Positions 20,771-32,339 are shown, counted from the first letter of the stretch. The stretch: DNA of 64,000 nt from Adiantum capillus-veneris (GCA_014529385.2 CM043945.1:100244963-100308962), one strand, 5' to 3'. The notes: generated by a model not told the origin, from the sequence alone. Translations and numbers: made by a program.

Positions 20771-22822
20771 ACGCTTTCTTCGGTGGACACTCTACTAGAG
20801 GTTTCTCTGAGTATGCCTTGATTTCCTAGTACACGACCAGATCTAAGGTTCATATAGACTTACGAATCCCTGGATAGAGTACTTACCTTTGGATTGACGT
20901 GTCGTCAATTTCCACTTGATTTGATTGCAACTTCCTATCAAGCTATTGATTCCTTGTCTGCAACCTGATTCCTGTACAAATTTAATCAACTTAGCTATTC
21001 TTCTATAAAGAGAGTAGAGTTTTTGCTAACTCTTGTGATTGGTCTATGTGTATCATTTCAAATCGAGCTATGGGAGTCAGCAACAATTGACTTTCAGATT
21101 CGACTTAAGCAAAAAAATCAAAGGATTAATCTGCAACCTGGAAACGGAATGAACATGTACCAATTTGGATCCGATTGAGCCCAAAATTGCCCGGTGGCTT
21201 TGTAGTATGCTGGTCTTACACTTTACAAGTTCAAAAGTCAAAACTGATGCTCCTGGGTAGCAGTAGTAAATAATCACGATTAATTACTTTTGCTAGTTTT
21301 TTGCACTTTTTGGATTGGTTTGGCAAGTATACAACCTCTTAAAGTCCGTGGATAAGTTTCAACAAGTTTGGACAAAATCTGATCAAGTTTATCAACTGTT
21401 TTGTGTCCACAAACTCTAATTTCAAGAATCTGGCTTAAGTTTCACTTTTGTGATCCAAATTTCACCAAAATTGATTTGTGAGGTCTACTTGATATGCTTG
21501 ACCTTGTGGTATACTCAAATGTGCAAAATTTTTCAAGTTTTGAAGGAGATGTAAATAATCGTAATTATTTACTCCAGCTATATTTTTACAAATGTTTGTC
21601 CCAACTTTGACACAGATTTCTTAAGAACCTCACGTTAAGGTCACTAGCCAAGTTTCATCAGGTTTGGGAGAATGTTTTGTCAAGTGGTCATCAATTTTCT
21701 GTCCGCAGACTAACTTTGCAAATTTAATCACAATTTTCAATCTAGTGATCCTAATCTTACCAAATTTGGTTTGTGGGCTTATTACAACATGGTAAAACTA
21801 GTGGTATGCTGACTTGGTCAAAAAAGTTAAAAAATGGGACAGATATAAATAATCGCGATTATTTACAACTGGCAACTTTTTGCATTTTTTGGGTCAACTA
21901 AGCATGTATACATGTTTATCACATCAACATACGCCTATGAATCAAATTTCAACAATTTTGGACAAATTTTTCCCCAATTTACACTCAAGATTCAAAAAGT
22001 CAATACAAACTTTAGTTTTTACCCCTTTTTTGCGGGTTTGGTGATCCAAATCTTTTGGGCCTTTACAAAAGTTGTTTGTACACATACAATGAGTCAATGG
22101 TATGAACCTTGGTCAAATCTGAGCTAAAAGGTAATAATCCCGATTATTAACTTCAGCCTTGAAATGAACACTTTTTTGCAATTTTCTCAAAGAAAGTCTT
22201 TACATGAGCTATTTTAAGCCTATCAATCAAGTCAAAACTTAATTTGGCCTAAAATGTCAAGAAAAAGTAAATAATCTGAGTTTTGGCCAACTCTTGAAAC
22301 TTTACCTCGAGGTGTCCTTGAGCTTACCAACTGGCTCAGACAACTTTTAAGCTTACTCTCTAGTCAGATTAAGTGGTTTCGAGTCTTTTCGTGCTATTTC
22401 TAGCCATAGACCTGAAATTATGCAACTTCCAATAACAACTCACACTTGAATCTTTGAGAGAGAGCAATGTTCCAAAATCCACCTCGGATCCTACTTACCC
22501 TACTCCTAGATTCTCATGCAATGGGGTTGTGGAAAGTATCCACAAACACTCGTTTTTTTGTCTTTTATGATTTTCTGAGCATTGATCTTAGGACTTGTCT
22601 CGTCTACCAATCATCCTCAAAATCCTAATCTATTTCGACAATCCTACAATTCTAAAGTCCCTCAGCAAGCATGATTACTTCCAAGCTACCTCCACACAGC
22701 AAAAGACGACAATCTTAGGCTATGCGGTTTGTAAAAGAAAGTTTTGAACTCTAGGCGATCCTAGAGGAAGTTAAAGGATAACTTCACAAGACACTCGTAT
22801 TTTTCCCTATTTTAGGTCTCTT
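20771..22822 (-). other. Gypsy A 5' leader, continued beyond element I
   Basis: The sequence matches the leaders of the C1 and C2 copies at scattered blocks such as the CCTGATCTAAGATACATA region (here CCAGATCTAAGGTTCATATA at about 20838). It shows no coding frame. It contains the degenerate tandem repeat with palindromic heads described separately. The leader is unusually long, about 2.1 kb between PBS and gag. Confidence 0.55.
21263..22151. repeat. Degenerate ~290 bp tandem repeats, each headed by an AATAATCGCGATTATT-like palindrome
   Basis: Palindromic heads lie at 21266-21287, 21551-21572, 21846-21865 and 22131-22151, spaced about 285-295 bp. The third is a perfect 20 bp palindrome, TAAATAATCGCGATTATTTA. 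The sequence between heads is similar but strongly diverged (each has a TTTTTGCA-like or ACAAATTT stretch, then AAGTTTCA, then a GATCCAAAT block). A further head-like motif is at about 23166-23181. Related motifs occur in the C1 and C2 leaders. Confidence 0.65.
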
Positions 22823-22846
22823 TGATCCCCGAAAGTGGCGCAAATT
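22823..22846 (-). other. Gypsy A primer-binding-like site
   Basis: On the minus strand this reads TTTGCGCCACTTTCGGGGATC. The aligned positions in C1 and C2 read TTTGGCACCATTGCTGGGGA and TTTGGCACCATTGGTGGGGA. The form resembles the TGGCGCC...GGGGA sites of several plant Gypsy elements. It follows a CA-ending boundary in all three copies. Confidence 0.5.
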
Positions 22847-23731
22847 TGGGACGCATGTCTAACCTCACCATCCTATCTTATTGCCGTATTAGCAAGAACC
22901 ACGATTAAATTGTCAATCCATGGGACGACGCTAACTTGACTAGTGCATAGAGGCTACAAGAGGTTGTCAATCTCTCGAAAAACAACTAACAACTCGCATC
23001 TAACTCAAGCTACACTGAAGTGACTAAAATCACCAAAAGTCAATCGCTCATCGGTAAACAAATCACATCCGTTACAGCATCAAATGACATCCAAAGGTAA
23101 CGAAACTTCTAGGACATGTTTATAAGACCTAAGCACACATGCTTATGGTCTCAAGGTCAATTTTCAAAATCACGATTATTAACAACAGTGGATTTTTAAC
23201 CTAGTTGTTTTCGATCCAGAATGCACCTAAATGCTTAGCAATGATGCCCCAATACCCTGACTATGCTTAGTTTTTTATTTGAAATTGTAAATTCCTAGCT
23301 ATAATAAAATTAGGCCGCGAGTCGACGACGCCAAAAGCTAAAAAACATAGTGATGTGCTTATGTCAATGTGCAGAGCTCTCACATGTGGTTGCAATGCAA
23401 CAAACGCGACTGCAATGTGACAACCGAGGAGGGAGTAGGAAGCACGCGAAGGAGAGAAGTGAGCACCATTAGCTCACGTTGTGTATTTCATTATCCAAAA
23501 CTTGAAAAATAACTTACAAAAACTGGCTTCTATACCTTAGCCAAGGTTTTTGGTGGTCAAAACTAATAATCTGTGAGTTCCTCCAAAGATGGGTAATGAC
23601 AGGTTGATACAATCTGGAAGCTTTTGGCTCATTAAGTACAGAGTTTATCCAAGAAAATAGGAGTTACAATATTCTCGATTTATCAAAATAATAAGTGTTT
23701 TACAATGAGAACTTTGAAAAATGGTATCCGT
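22847..23731 (-). repeat. Probable Gypsy A 5' LTR, cut by element II
   Basis: Starting at TGGGACGC, this stretch aligns loosely with the putative C1 LTR (53615-54551) through blocks such as CTATCTTATTG, GAGGCTACAAGA and TATACCTTAG. No frame is recognised. Element II is inserted at its right edge (target CCGT), and the LTR may continue for ~50 bases after 49,241. Confidence 0.45.
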
Positions 23732-24803
23732 TGTCAAGAGTTTTTTGGAGCAAGGGATTGCGCATATGCACATATACATGCATGGTGCATCAAATAAGGA
23801 ATTGCCCATTTTCCATAGCCAGGTGGTTACGTGGGGCCCACATGTGTACAGGTAGGTAAGGGTGTACATAGTGCATCGATTTTCACTATTACTAGTACCA
23901 GTGTGTTTTTTCTATAATAATGAGGAGTTGGTAGCGCGTAAAACTTCTCGAGGAAGCTATCCACAGGCCAACAACATGAGGTAAGAAGGTGCGTCATATG
24001 GCATCTGGTGGCATCGGGAGGTCGAATGGGGTCAATAGTTGCACGTGGATGAGTACGGACACAACGTGGGTGTTTTCTTATGATAATTATGCAGAAATTT
24101 CATCATGAGGACCATCTTTTGGGGCCACTCCACGTGGTGACGGGATGCATTATTGGAAAAAAGCTGAGTGCCAAGTGTGCGGATGATGCAAAAAGGTGAC
24201 AATTATGCACTGCGAGGTCAGTTTTGGCCTGTTCGGGGTCCTTTGAGGTCAACTAAAAGGCCAAGGGTGCCCAAATAATAAAGCTAAGGGTGGGACCTGA
24301 AAAAACAGAGAGAAGACCAGAAAAAAAGTGGAGATAAGAGGAGGAACAGCCGCAATTGTGTTTTTGCTCATTTTGGAGCCTGTTTTGGCCGTAAACTGCT
24401 CATCCGAGGTCGGATTTGAGCACTTTGACATTGAAGATTGGGGTTTTGGGCCATTCTGGGCGCAATGGCACTGTCTGTTTTGCCAAATTCCTCACTGTTT
24501 TGCTGCTATTTTGACTATGTAAGTTTCTCCTATGAGCGAAGCTTCTGCTCCAGTTTGTGATTGTATCTGGCTTATTTTACCCATATTGTGTGAGCTATTT
24601 GCCCCATTGGTGTTGGCCCAAGCTCAATTGTATCTAAACATCAAAAACGGATAGTCTCTCTCCTCTCACTCCATAGGTGTGTTCCCTATCTCGGGCAGGT
24701 GTGTTGTGTAAGCCGAGTGGTGCCCCATAGTGTGTGTATATCCTTCCAAGAGTGTGTGTCGGGTCATTATAGAGCCGTTCTGTGTGTTTCCATCCCACTC
24801 ACA
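23732..24803 (+). repeat. Element II 5' LTR
   Basis: It runs from TGTCAAGAG to CCCACTCACA, followed by the PBS-like TTCTTTTGGTGCCCCCAC. It carries the variant CTCATTTTGGAGCC found also in the 3' LTR 48157-49237, rather than the GGGGTTTTTGGAGCC of element III. Confidence 0.9.
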
Positions 24804-24950
24804 TTCTTTTGGTGCCCCCACAGAGGATCTTCTTTGAGTAACTTTTGCTTCGAGCTTCAAGCTTCGAGATTCGGGATTACAGGTTTCAGACTACAGGTTA
24901 CAGGTTACAGGGACAGGTACAGGTACACACTACAAGAGGTTCTTCATATT

Positions 24951-25085
24951 AGCGACGCTCACACAGCGACGCTCAAAAAAAAATTTCCCGGCGTCGCTAT
25001 GAGCGTCGCTATAAGCGTCGCAAATTTATTTGTAAATTTGCGACACTCATAGAGACGCTTATAGCGACGCTCATAGCGACGCCAG
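24951..25085. repeat. CACTA left subterminal repeats
   Basis: About eight copies of AGCGACGCT or its reverse complement in both orientations, such as GTCGCTATGAGCGTCGCTAT. Such arrays are where CACTA transposases bind. Confidence 0.85.
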
Positions 25086-25212
25086 CTGGGGTAAAAAAAA
25101 TAACCGAGCGCGCCCAAAAACTCAGATCTCAGATCTGAGTTTTTCGGCGCCCTCAAGCAAAGAGCAGGTAACGCTCTCCCTCACTCTCTCTCTTTCTCTC
25201 TCTTTTTCTTCT

Positions 25213-25254
<42 letters not shown>

Positions 25255-25371
25255 AGAGGAAGGAGAGCCAGGTATGCTCCTTCCCTCTCCTCATTCTCAT
25301 GTTCCCTTCCCCTCTTTCTCTCTCCCTCTCTTTCTCTCTCACACACACACATACACACACACACACAGTGT

Positions 25372-25415
<44 letters not shown>

Positions 25416-25900
25416 AACAAAAACAAAAACGCACACACACATACATAAACAAAGAATGCACACACATTGAGAGAGAAAAAGAGAGAGAGAGCATGCATAA
25501 ACAAAAAACGCACGCATTGAGAAAGGAAAAGAGAGAGAGAACATGCATAAACAAAAAACGCACACATTGAGAGAGGAAAAGAGAGAGAAAACATGCATAC
25601 GATCCAAAGAAACGCATACACATTGAAAGAGAAAAAGAGAGAAACTAATTTAACGTCGTAGGAAACTAATTAAAATTAAAAGACCTAAAGATCTAACCGA
25701 CGAGGAGTTGAACTGAAGACCTATTATTCAAGAGGGAAATGGCATAATCAATCTATCATACTTGGCATGGGTGATAGAAAGGTTATACCGTTTATCTCTT
25801 TTTATTGGCACACACATCCACACACGCGTACACACACAAGAAGAAGAGAGTTATAACGTCGTAGGAAACTATCTTAAAAGACGTTAAAGATTAGGTTATA
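25086..25900. other. CACTA left internal region: low-complexity, no gene called
   Basis: This holds (AC)n at 25214-25250 and 25341-25367, (GA)n at 25375-25411 and purine-rich repeats around AAACAAAAAACGCACGCATTG at 25440-25640 with a ~60 bp period. Open frames on both strands here consist of Leu/Ser, Glu/Arg or Cys/Val repeats and are artefacts of the microsatellites. Confidence 0.7.
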
Positions 25901-25903
25901 TGT

Positions 25904-26261
25904 AGACTTACATTAAATTAGATTTAGGTTTATTTTTAACTAGATTTACGTTTATTTAAGCTAGATTTAGATTTACGTTATATTAGATTAGATTTAGGTC
26001 TCCATAGACTGCGATGCCTGCATGAAGCGGGTGAAGAAAGCCCTCAATGGAATATAGGGTATTGCTGTCTTCACTCATGGTGGGCTCCGTCGATCCAAAA
26101 GTACAGGTGAAATGTCTTCAGAAGATAGGGAAGAAGGTGGATCTTCAGGGCGGCAAGAGTCACTACATCCCCGACACAATGACCATCTAGACAACCTCTA
26201 GTCATTAGACTTACGTTAAATTAGATTTAGCTTTATTTTTAGTTAGATTTACGTTTATTTA
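25904..26261. repeat. Pair of 55 bp direct repeats bracketing the HMA-like fragment
   Basis: Bases 25904-25958 and 26207-26261 both begin AGACTTAC and end GATTTACGTTTATTTA; I count four differences in 55. They lie 303 bp apart and enclose the HMA-like fragment at 26001-26194. Confidence 0.8.
26001..26194 (+). pseudogene. HMA (heavy-metal-associated) domain fragment captured in the CACTA element
   Basis: In one frame bases 26001-26051 read SIDCDACMKRVKKALNGI and then a TAG, followed by GIAVF. The CxxC metal-binding loop plus K-R-V-K-K-A-L helix is typical of plant HMA proteins. After a +1 shift the sequence continues SVDPKVQVKCLQKIGKKVDL and ends YIPDTMTI with a stop, which fits the rest of the domain and the short tail of HIPP-type metallochaperones. 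A TTTAG just before the first codon could be an intron acceptor. The fragment is broken by one stop and one frameshift. Acquisition of host gene pieces is known for CACTA elements; that this is one is inferred. Confidence 0.55.
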
Positions 26262-26662
26262 GATTTACGCTTATTTACGTTAGATCGAGTCCACGCAAGA
26301 ATTACTTACGGTTTAGGGTTTAGAGTTAGACGAACAGTGAAAAGATCTACTGTGAAAAGATGTTAAGATGAAGTGAAGTGCTATAGCTAGAGAAGAGGCA
26401 AAGGGATTTTGTCCACTACATGCAGTATCATGTAGACGTGGGTGTGTAGATTTCTTGTACCCACAAATATAGGTATTGACCAATAAAGACGAGATTATAA
26501 CCCGGTGGTTCTGATCTCCGTGCACCTCTAGACCGAGGTGTGTGGGGATTGGACATGACTAGAGAATGTGAGATAAAGAGAGAGAGAGAGAGAGAGATAC
26601 GACGAAGAATGCCAATAGAATATTAAATTTGTTGTCCAGGTTATAAGTTTTTTATCCTCATT

Positions 26663-29600
26663 ATGAGTAGCGACGAGGATGTGGGACCGTCCAATCGAAA
26701 CACCTATCTCTCAACGAGGGTCTTATGTCCTTGTAATCAATGCAAGCATGCTGTGCGACGGACAAGACGTGTTTCTTTGCAGCACGTTCGCGAATTTGGC
26801 GAGTTTGATCCATCTATTATAGATCGAGTTGTTGCCAATTATAACTCGTCGGACTCTGACGCTGGCCAACAAGCAGCAATCTTGCAACCCAATAGACGTG
26901 TTCGCAGGCGCTTTGGTCAAGCAGCATATGTGAGGCCACAAGATGTAGCCTCTGACAGCTCGGGGGATGATCATGCAGAGCACATTCCCAACGAGGCAAT
27001 GTCTGAGCCCGAGATTGATGAAATGATCGAGACGATCATGGATTCAGAAAGGCTTATCTATGATGATATGAAAAGTGAAGCCGATACGTCATTGTATAAT
27101 GGAGCACGTATGTCTAGATTGAAAGCACTCCTGGTTCTTCTCAACATGCAGGCAAAGTTTGGATGGAGTGACACTAGCGTCACAGCGCTTTTCAGGTGAT
27201 CTATTACAATTAGTTTACTTTAATAGAACTCTAAATGTATAATGATCTGATAGATTTTTACACGACTGTATCATATTTTTATGTTGTGTAGATTGCTGAA
27301 AGAGCACATACTACCAGTTGACAATGTGATGCCAGATTCCCGAGATGAAGCAAGAAAGATTTTGCGAAACTTGGGGATGGATTACAATTCTATCCACGCT
27401 TGTCCTAATGACTGCATTCTTTTCAGAGGGGAATACACAGACATGGAGAAGTGTCCGAAATGTGATTCCGAAAGATATCGAGTAGATCTCCACGGGACAA
27501 AACTTCCACAAAAGGTTTTGCGACATTTTCCTTTGCTTCCTCGCATCAAGCATTTCTTCGAATGTAAGTCCATGGCCGCCCTAGCATCATGGCATGAGAA
27601 GAATAAATCTACGGATGGTGTGCTACGAATTCCTGCAAATTGCGCAGCCTGGAAACATATAGATGGAACATGGTCGGATTTTGCCAGGGAAGCTCGAAAT
27701 TTGCGCTTAGGCCTGGCTATGGATGGCGTAAATCCATTTGGTCAAAGATCAACATCTTACAGTGTATGGCCCGTTGTCATCGTCAACTACAACATTCCCC
27801 CGTGGTTGACTACGAAGAAGGGGTACCTATGGCTAAGCTTGATTGTGCCAGGGCGATATAAAGTGGGGAATATGGATGTGTATCTTCGTCCACTATTGGA
27901 AGAGCTACAACAATTGTGGATTGGCATAGAGGTGGTGGATATGAGCCGACACACAGGACGACGGAATGCTTTGATCAGAGGTATTCTAATGTGGACCATG
28001 CATGACTATCCCGGGCTAACAGAATGCTCAGGTGATATATTGACACTCCTCACTCAGACACTGTAAATCTTGTTTTTTCCCATAGTTGATCTATTATCAT
28101 GTGTATACATGCAGGGCTTCAAACAAGCGGATACAGAGCATGTGTCACATGTGGACCTAGACTGAATGCACGTAGGGCACCCTCACTGAAGAAGCAAATC
28201 TACGAAGGTCATCAAGCGTATCTTCCAGAGAATCATGTGTTACGCGACGGCTTTTTGGGAAGAGAGCCACCAAGGATGTCTGCACAAGCATGGTTAGAGC
28301 AGAAGGAGATGTGCGATGACGGATTGCCTCCAGGGATGAAGAGACTATCTCTATGGTACGAGTTACCATACTGGCCCCGACTCGTGATCAATCACTTGCT
28401 CGATCCAATGCACATATTCAAGAATGTGGGTAATCTACTATGGGACCATTTGACCGGCAAGAAAGATACTTTGGGAGCCAGAGTTGACCTTAGAAATGTG
28501 GATCGTATGGAGCAATATTGGCCGCAAACAGCGTCTGATGGATCGATAAAACTCCCTAAAGCACCATGGATTTTCACAGGAGCCCAAGAACGCAAAGTAA
28601 AAGAGGCCATTCGATCTTTGCGGACCCCCACTGGCGTAATGCACTCGCTCCGAACGTGTTTTACTAAAGAAGGAAAGCTTACCGGTTTGAAGTCACACGA
28701 TTGGCATAAAATGTGTCAGGTACGTTCATAGTGGACTTTAATATCATTGCATAAAATGTGGACTTTAATATCATTGCTACACATACTTTACAGTTTATCT
28801 TACCGGTTGCCATTGAGGGATGTTTGTCTCTCGACATCCGTAACACAATCTACAAACTTGCAAAGCTGGTGCAATGGATCTCACAAAAGGAGATCGACGT
28901 AGACTCCATACCATTCGCCAAACTAAATGCTGCGGAGCTTGTGTGCATGTTTGAGAAACATTTTCCTACTACAATGCTAACCATTCAGATGCATCTTCTT
29001 GTTCACATAGTTGATGAGGTGGAAATAGCTGGCACAGTTCATTCCAGATGGATGTTCTTCTTAGAGCGTTTCATGAAAACGCTTAAGGGATATGTGCGTC
29101 AAAAGGCACGTCCAGAGGGTAGCATGGCAAAAAGTTGGTTGGTATCAGAGTCCCTAGTGTACATTGGAGAGTGGCTAGACGGATTTGATAAATCCCGGGA
29201 CACGCTATGGTGAACCATAGATGATGAGCGCATATCTGGGATTGTCATGTGCAATCTCGGTGTTGAGAAGAAGATGACGGAAGATCTAGAGGCTAAAATC
29301 AACCGATTTTGCATGCTTCACAATCCAGTGATGCAAAAGTGGATTTCACAATATGAGGATGCAAAGCAAGAGCGACAAAGGGCACGAATCGAGTGGAGAC
29401 GGGGAAGACGACCACCTATGCACTATCCAGCGGTTCTGGAGAGCCTACCAACCTTCATGAGCTTAAGATGGTTGCACAACCAATTGAAAAGCGCACAACA
29501 ATGCGGTGACGAAGTGACAAAAGAAGAGTGGGAGTACTCTCGGGGTTGCGCGACCAAGGTAAGTTTGCAATGTACGACTAGCAAGTGACTTTATTTATAA

Positions 29601-30391
29601 ACGTTTGAACGGCCACTCATAATCTTTGTTCGTTGTAGTATAAGTCATACACAGCAGCATGGTGTAAAGGTCGACATTTTAGGGTGGAACGAATCGACAA
29701 AAAGCGTTTTACTCAAGATTGTGGAATCATGGCAAAATTTGAACAGTCTAGTCGACGACGTTCCTCTGATGCAGATCTTGTGGTGGCGGAACTCACTTAC
29801 TTCGGCACGTTGCAAGAGATTTTGAGGATCGATTACAGAGGATTTTTTGTCGACTTATTCGACGTGCAATGGTTCAAGATAATCATGGAGGGTCGCAACG
29901 CTACTGTGCGTAGAGGAGAGTCTGGTTTTCTTGAGGTGGATTCTACTAAGAAATGGACTGACCTAAGAGACACTTTCGTACTACCCGAGCATTGTGAACA
30001 AGTAAGTATATAAATAGTTAACATCCCCCTTTTACAAGTTATGTGCTTGAAAGCTCTCATGTAAGTTATGTGGCTCTGGCAGGTAGTATTTCATCCTACA
30101 AAGTCTACATCAAACTGGTGGTACGTCATAGAGGTAGCCCCTCGTAGTGCAAGGACGTATGAAGGCTACCATGTGCCAATCACAACGACATCAATGGAGG
30201 AGATTAGAGAAGATGATCAATCAGAAGCCGCTGCGGTGGTGCCAGACGAGCATCAAGATGCTACTACTCTATATGGGGTGCATGCAGAGGAGCTACAAAA
30301 TGAAACAGAGGATATGTGTTTAAACGGAGAGCTCTATATAGATATAGGAAGTTATGCTGAGTTATGCGAGGATGAGAGAGAGATCTCTTAA
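26663..30391 (+). CDS. CACTA transposase, TNP2 (Transposase_21) type; six exons, one in-frame TGA
   Basis: Exons are 26663-27195, 27292-28031, 28115-28719, 28794-29558, 29639-30001 and 30083-30391; every intron is GT...AG and all phases join, giving about 1104 residues. The N-terminus has CPCNQCKHAVRRTRR, like the Transpos_assoc zinc region. Exon 2 has CPKCDSERY and the tnp2 core with an Asp in LAMDGVNPFG and another in MWTMHDYPG; exon 3 has CVTCGPRL and LLDPMHIFKNV. Exon 4 is DUF4218-like (LPVAIEGCLSL, QMHLLVHIVDEVE). Exons 5-6 are DUF4216-like (VVAELTYFGTLQEILRIDY, NWWYVIEVAPR). It would cut and rejoin the element ends. A TGA at 29211-29213, after RDTLW, is the only disruption found. Confidence 0.9.
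28724..28790. repeat. 20 bp direct repeat inside transposase intron 3
   Basis: GTGGACTTTAATATCATTGC occurs twice in the 74 bp intron, separated by ATAAAAT, which resembles the end of the preceding exon. It lies between splice sites and does not affect coding. Confidence 0.75.
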
Positions 30392-30663
30392 AGCCACAAA
30401 TATTGTATTTGAACAATTTTGCTCCGTGCTGTAAAAGCTCTGGCTCTCTAAGTACCTTCCATGGTGTATAACGCTCTTTTAGACTCGCGCTCACATCTTT
30501 TGATTGAAAATTCTGAGTTTTCGACTTGCCTCTTCTATCACTCGATTCATTGCGTCATTGTATTTATATACGTCATTACGTCATTGTATTTAATGGTCTT
30601 TGCGTCATTGTCTACTCTATTCATTCAATATTAAGTTTAAATATTCGTGTGTTTAATGCAGGT
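30392..30663 (+). other. Intergenic region between the two CACTA genes
   Basis: AT-rich sequence with a TGCGTCATTGTATTTA motif recurring at 30550-30610 and an intron-acceptor-like TTTAATGCAG just before the next ATG, so the second gene may have a 5' untranslated exon here. Confidence 0.45.
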
Positions 30664-31977
30664 ATGGATGATGAGGAGTTTCTTTCTTCTTTGTCACCGC
30701 AGCAGAGACAGTGGTACGTGGAGCGTCATCGCTCTGGCGCATCATCGCGCGTTCCTACACCATCCGCATCTCCCTCTCTTTCGGAGCATTCGGCGCGCTC
30801 CGAAGCTTCGGCGTCGACGAGACGAGCGTCACACTCGTCTAGACACCGGCGCTCTAGTGGTGGCGGTGGCGGTTGTTGTGGGGATTCCGCCACCGATGCC
30901 TCCACACCGCCTCGTGTTCGACGAGGCTCTTTACCCTCCCCTTCTTTGCCCGCCCCCACACTAGCCACAGCATCGCCGTCTACGCCAGGTTTTGCACGGC
31001 TGACTGTTCCTAGAAGCTACACACCTCTACCTACTCCGCCAGGAGCCACCCCACTCGACACTCCTCGCTTCGGGGCCCAGACGCCGGTGGAGACACCTGA
31101 CGTCCGTACCCCCATCGACACGCCGCTAGAGACCCCTGCCGGGACACCCAGGTTCACGCATCACCGGCCAGAGGGCTTGCCTTACTCCGTCGACATCAGC
31201 GGCGGCATCATCATGGATGATGACGGCAAGAAGGTGATCTCGCGCATGCGTGGTCTTTGCTCTCAGCTGTTTAGACACTATATACTAAACAAATGGAGTG
31301 AAGTACCAAGTGATTTAGAAAACAGAGTCATCAGCATACTTCATGATGAGTTTCCCGTTCCAACACGGGATCAACGCTTCAATGAAGACCTGATGAAGAT
31401 TCGAATGCGCGAATACTGCAAACACAAGCGTTCCGAAGTGCAAAAAGCAATCAAGAATGGGTGGAACAGGCCAGATTGGCTGGCCAAAGAAGATTGGAAG
31501 AATGCGAAGAAAGCAGCGCGCGAGAATCCCGACAAGTGGAAGCAACAAAAGGATGCAGCCAGAGCGTGAGTAGAGGCAGGGAGCTCGCACCACTTGGGGA
31601 GCGGTGGATGGGCATCATTTGAGGCCGATTTTGTAAGTCTTTTCACATTGCTCTTTATGTATGTTCGATAGTTTAGGGTTTATGAGTTTTTTAGTTCTAA
31701 CATAATGAAATCTTTGTATGTTTTGACAGTGGTCGATGACAGGACGTGATCCCACACCGTACGAGCGCGAGTACGCAGGCAGGAAGGGCTTAAACGCCCT
31801 GATGGACATTCTCAGTTCTCGCGGCGGCATGGTTAGTATTAGGGTTTACTCTTTTTTATTTTTTGTATTGTTTTATAAATGTCGTTATATGTTTATATTT
31901 ACAGAAAACTGTCTTATTGTCTTTTTTGGCAGAATCCGACAGATATGCCGCTTGGACGCGATGAGACGTCTGACTAG
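30664..31977 (+). CDS. Second CACTA gene: Transposase_24-like protein; three exons, one in-frame TGA
   Basis: The ATG at 30664 opens MDDEEFLSSLSPQQRQWYVE. Exons 30664-31632, 31730-31831 and 31933-31977 join in phase through GT...AG introns, for about 371 residues ending at TAG. Residues ~20-170 form a Ser/Pro/Thr-rich low-complexity arm with TP repeats (TPVETPDVRTPIDTPLETP). The C-terminal part is basic and helical (WNRPDWLAKEDWKNAKKAAR), then HHLGSGGWASFEADF and GRDPTPYE, the pattern of the plant Transposase_24 (Ptta/En/Spm) family. Such second proteins are thought to bind subterminal repeats. A TGA at 31567-31569 interrupts exon 1 shortly before its end; splicing at the nearby GTGAGT is an alternative reading. 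Confidence 0.75.
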
Positions 31978-32339
31978 ACGACGTCAGTTTAGCCGTAGCT
32001 AGATAGCATTAGTTTAGGGTTTCTCATAGCTTATGTATCATGAGACGGATTTTATACGTCTTTTTGAACCATGTATATTATTACATTTGTCACCGCAATT
32101 CCTTTTGCCAATAAATTCTTTATGCCCATGATGTTGTACAATTGTCATTATTACATTTGCCAATCAATTCATTTTGCCTATGATGTGTACAATTGTCAAT
32201 TTTGCAAACAATGCGTCTTGTGGGTGACTATTTTGGGTCTCTTATCTACCTTTGCACTTTTTTTAAAAAGTGAATCAAGTACAATATGGTTGATGGGTGG
32301 CAGGGCATTCAATGCCCTGCCACCAAAAAAATATTCTCT
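31978..32339 (+). other. CACTA 3' untranslated and spacer sequence
   Basis: AT-rich sequence with a near-duplicate of ATTACATTTGCCAAT-type segments at 32083-32180. No coding frame is convincing. Confidence 0.5.

Larger units (their letters stand above)
896..23731 (-). mobile_element. Gypsy A: old, multiply interrupted Ty3/Gypsy retrotransposon
   Basis: Read on the minus strand the order is PBS-like site (22823-22846), ~2 kb leader, gag with a CCHC knuckle, protease, RT with YMDD, RNase H remnant and integrase, which is the Gypsy order (integrase after RT). Frames are broken by many stops and frameshifts. Three other elements sit inside it: the inverted-repeat element at 5864-7190, the Copia element at 9802-14814 and element I at 15877-20770. 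Pieces rejoin across each insertion, showing that A is older than all three. The right part, probably its 5' LTR, is cut by element II at 23732. Two further decayed 5' halves of the same family lie at 51.5-60.9 kb. Confidence 0.75.

Noticed and set aside
24951-25085. Regularly spaced short repeats as a possible CRISPR-like array
   Set aside because: The units occur in both orientations without unique spacers of constant length and lie just inside a CACTA terminus; they are transposon subterminal repeats.
25122-25640. Long open frames on both strands (Leu/Ser/Phe-rich and Arg/Glu-rich)
   Set aside because: They run through (GA)n, (AC)n and purine repeats; the protein is pure dinucleotide repeat and has no independent support.
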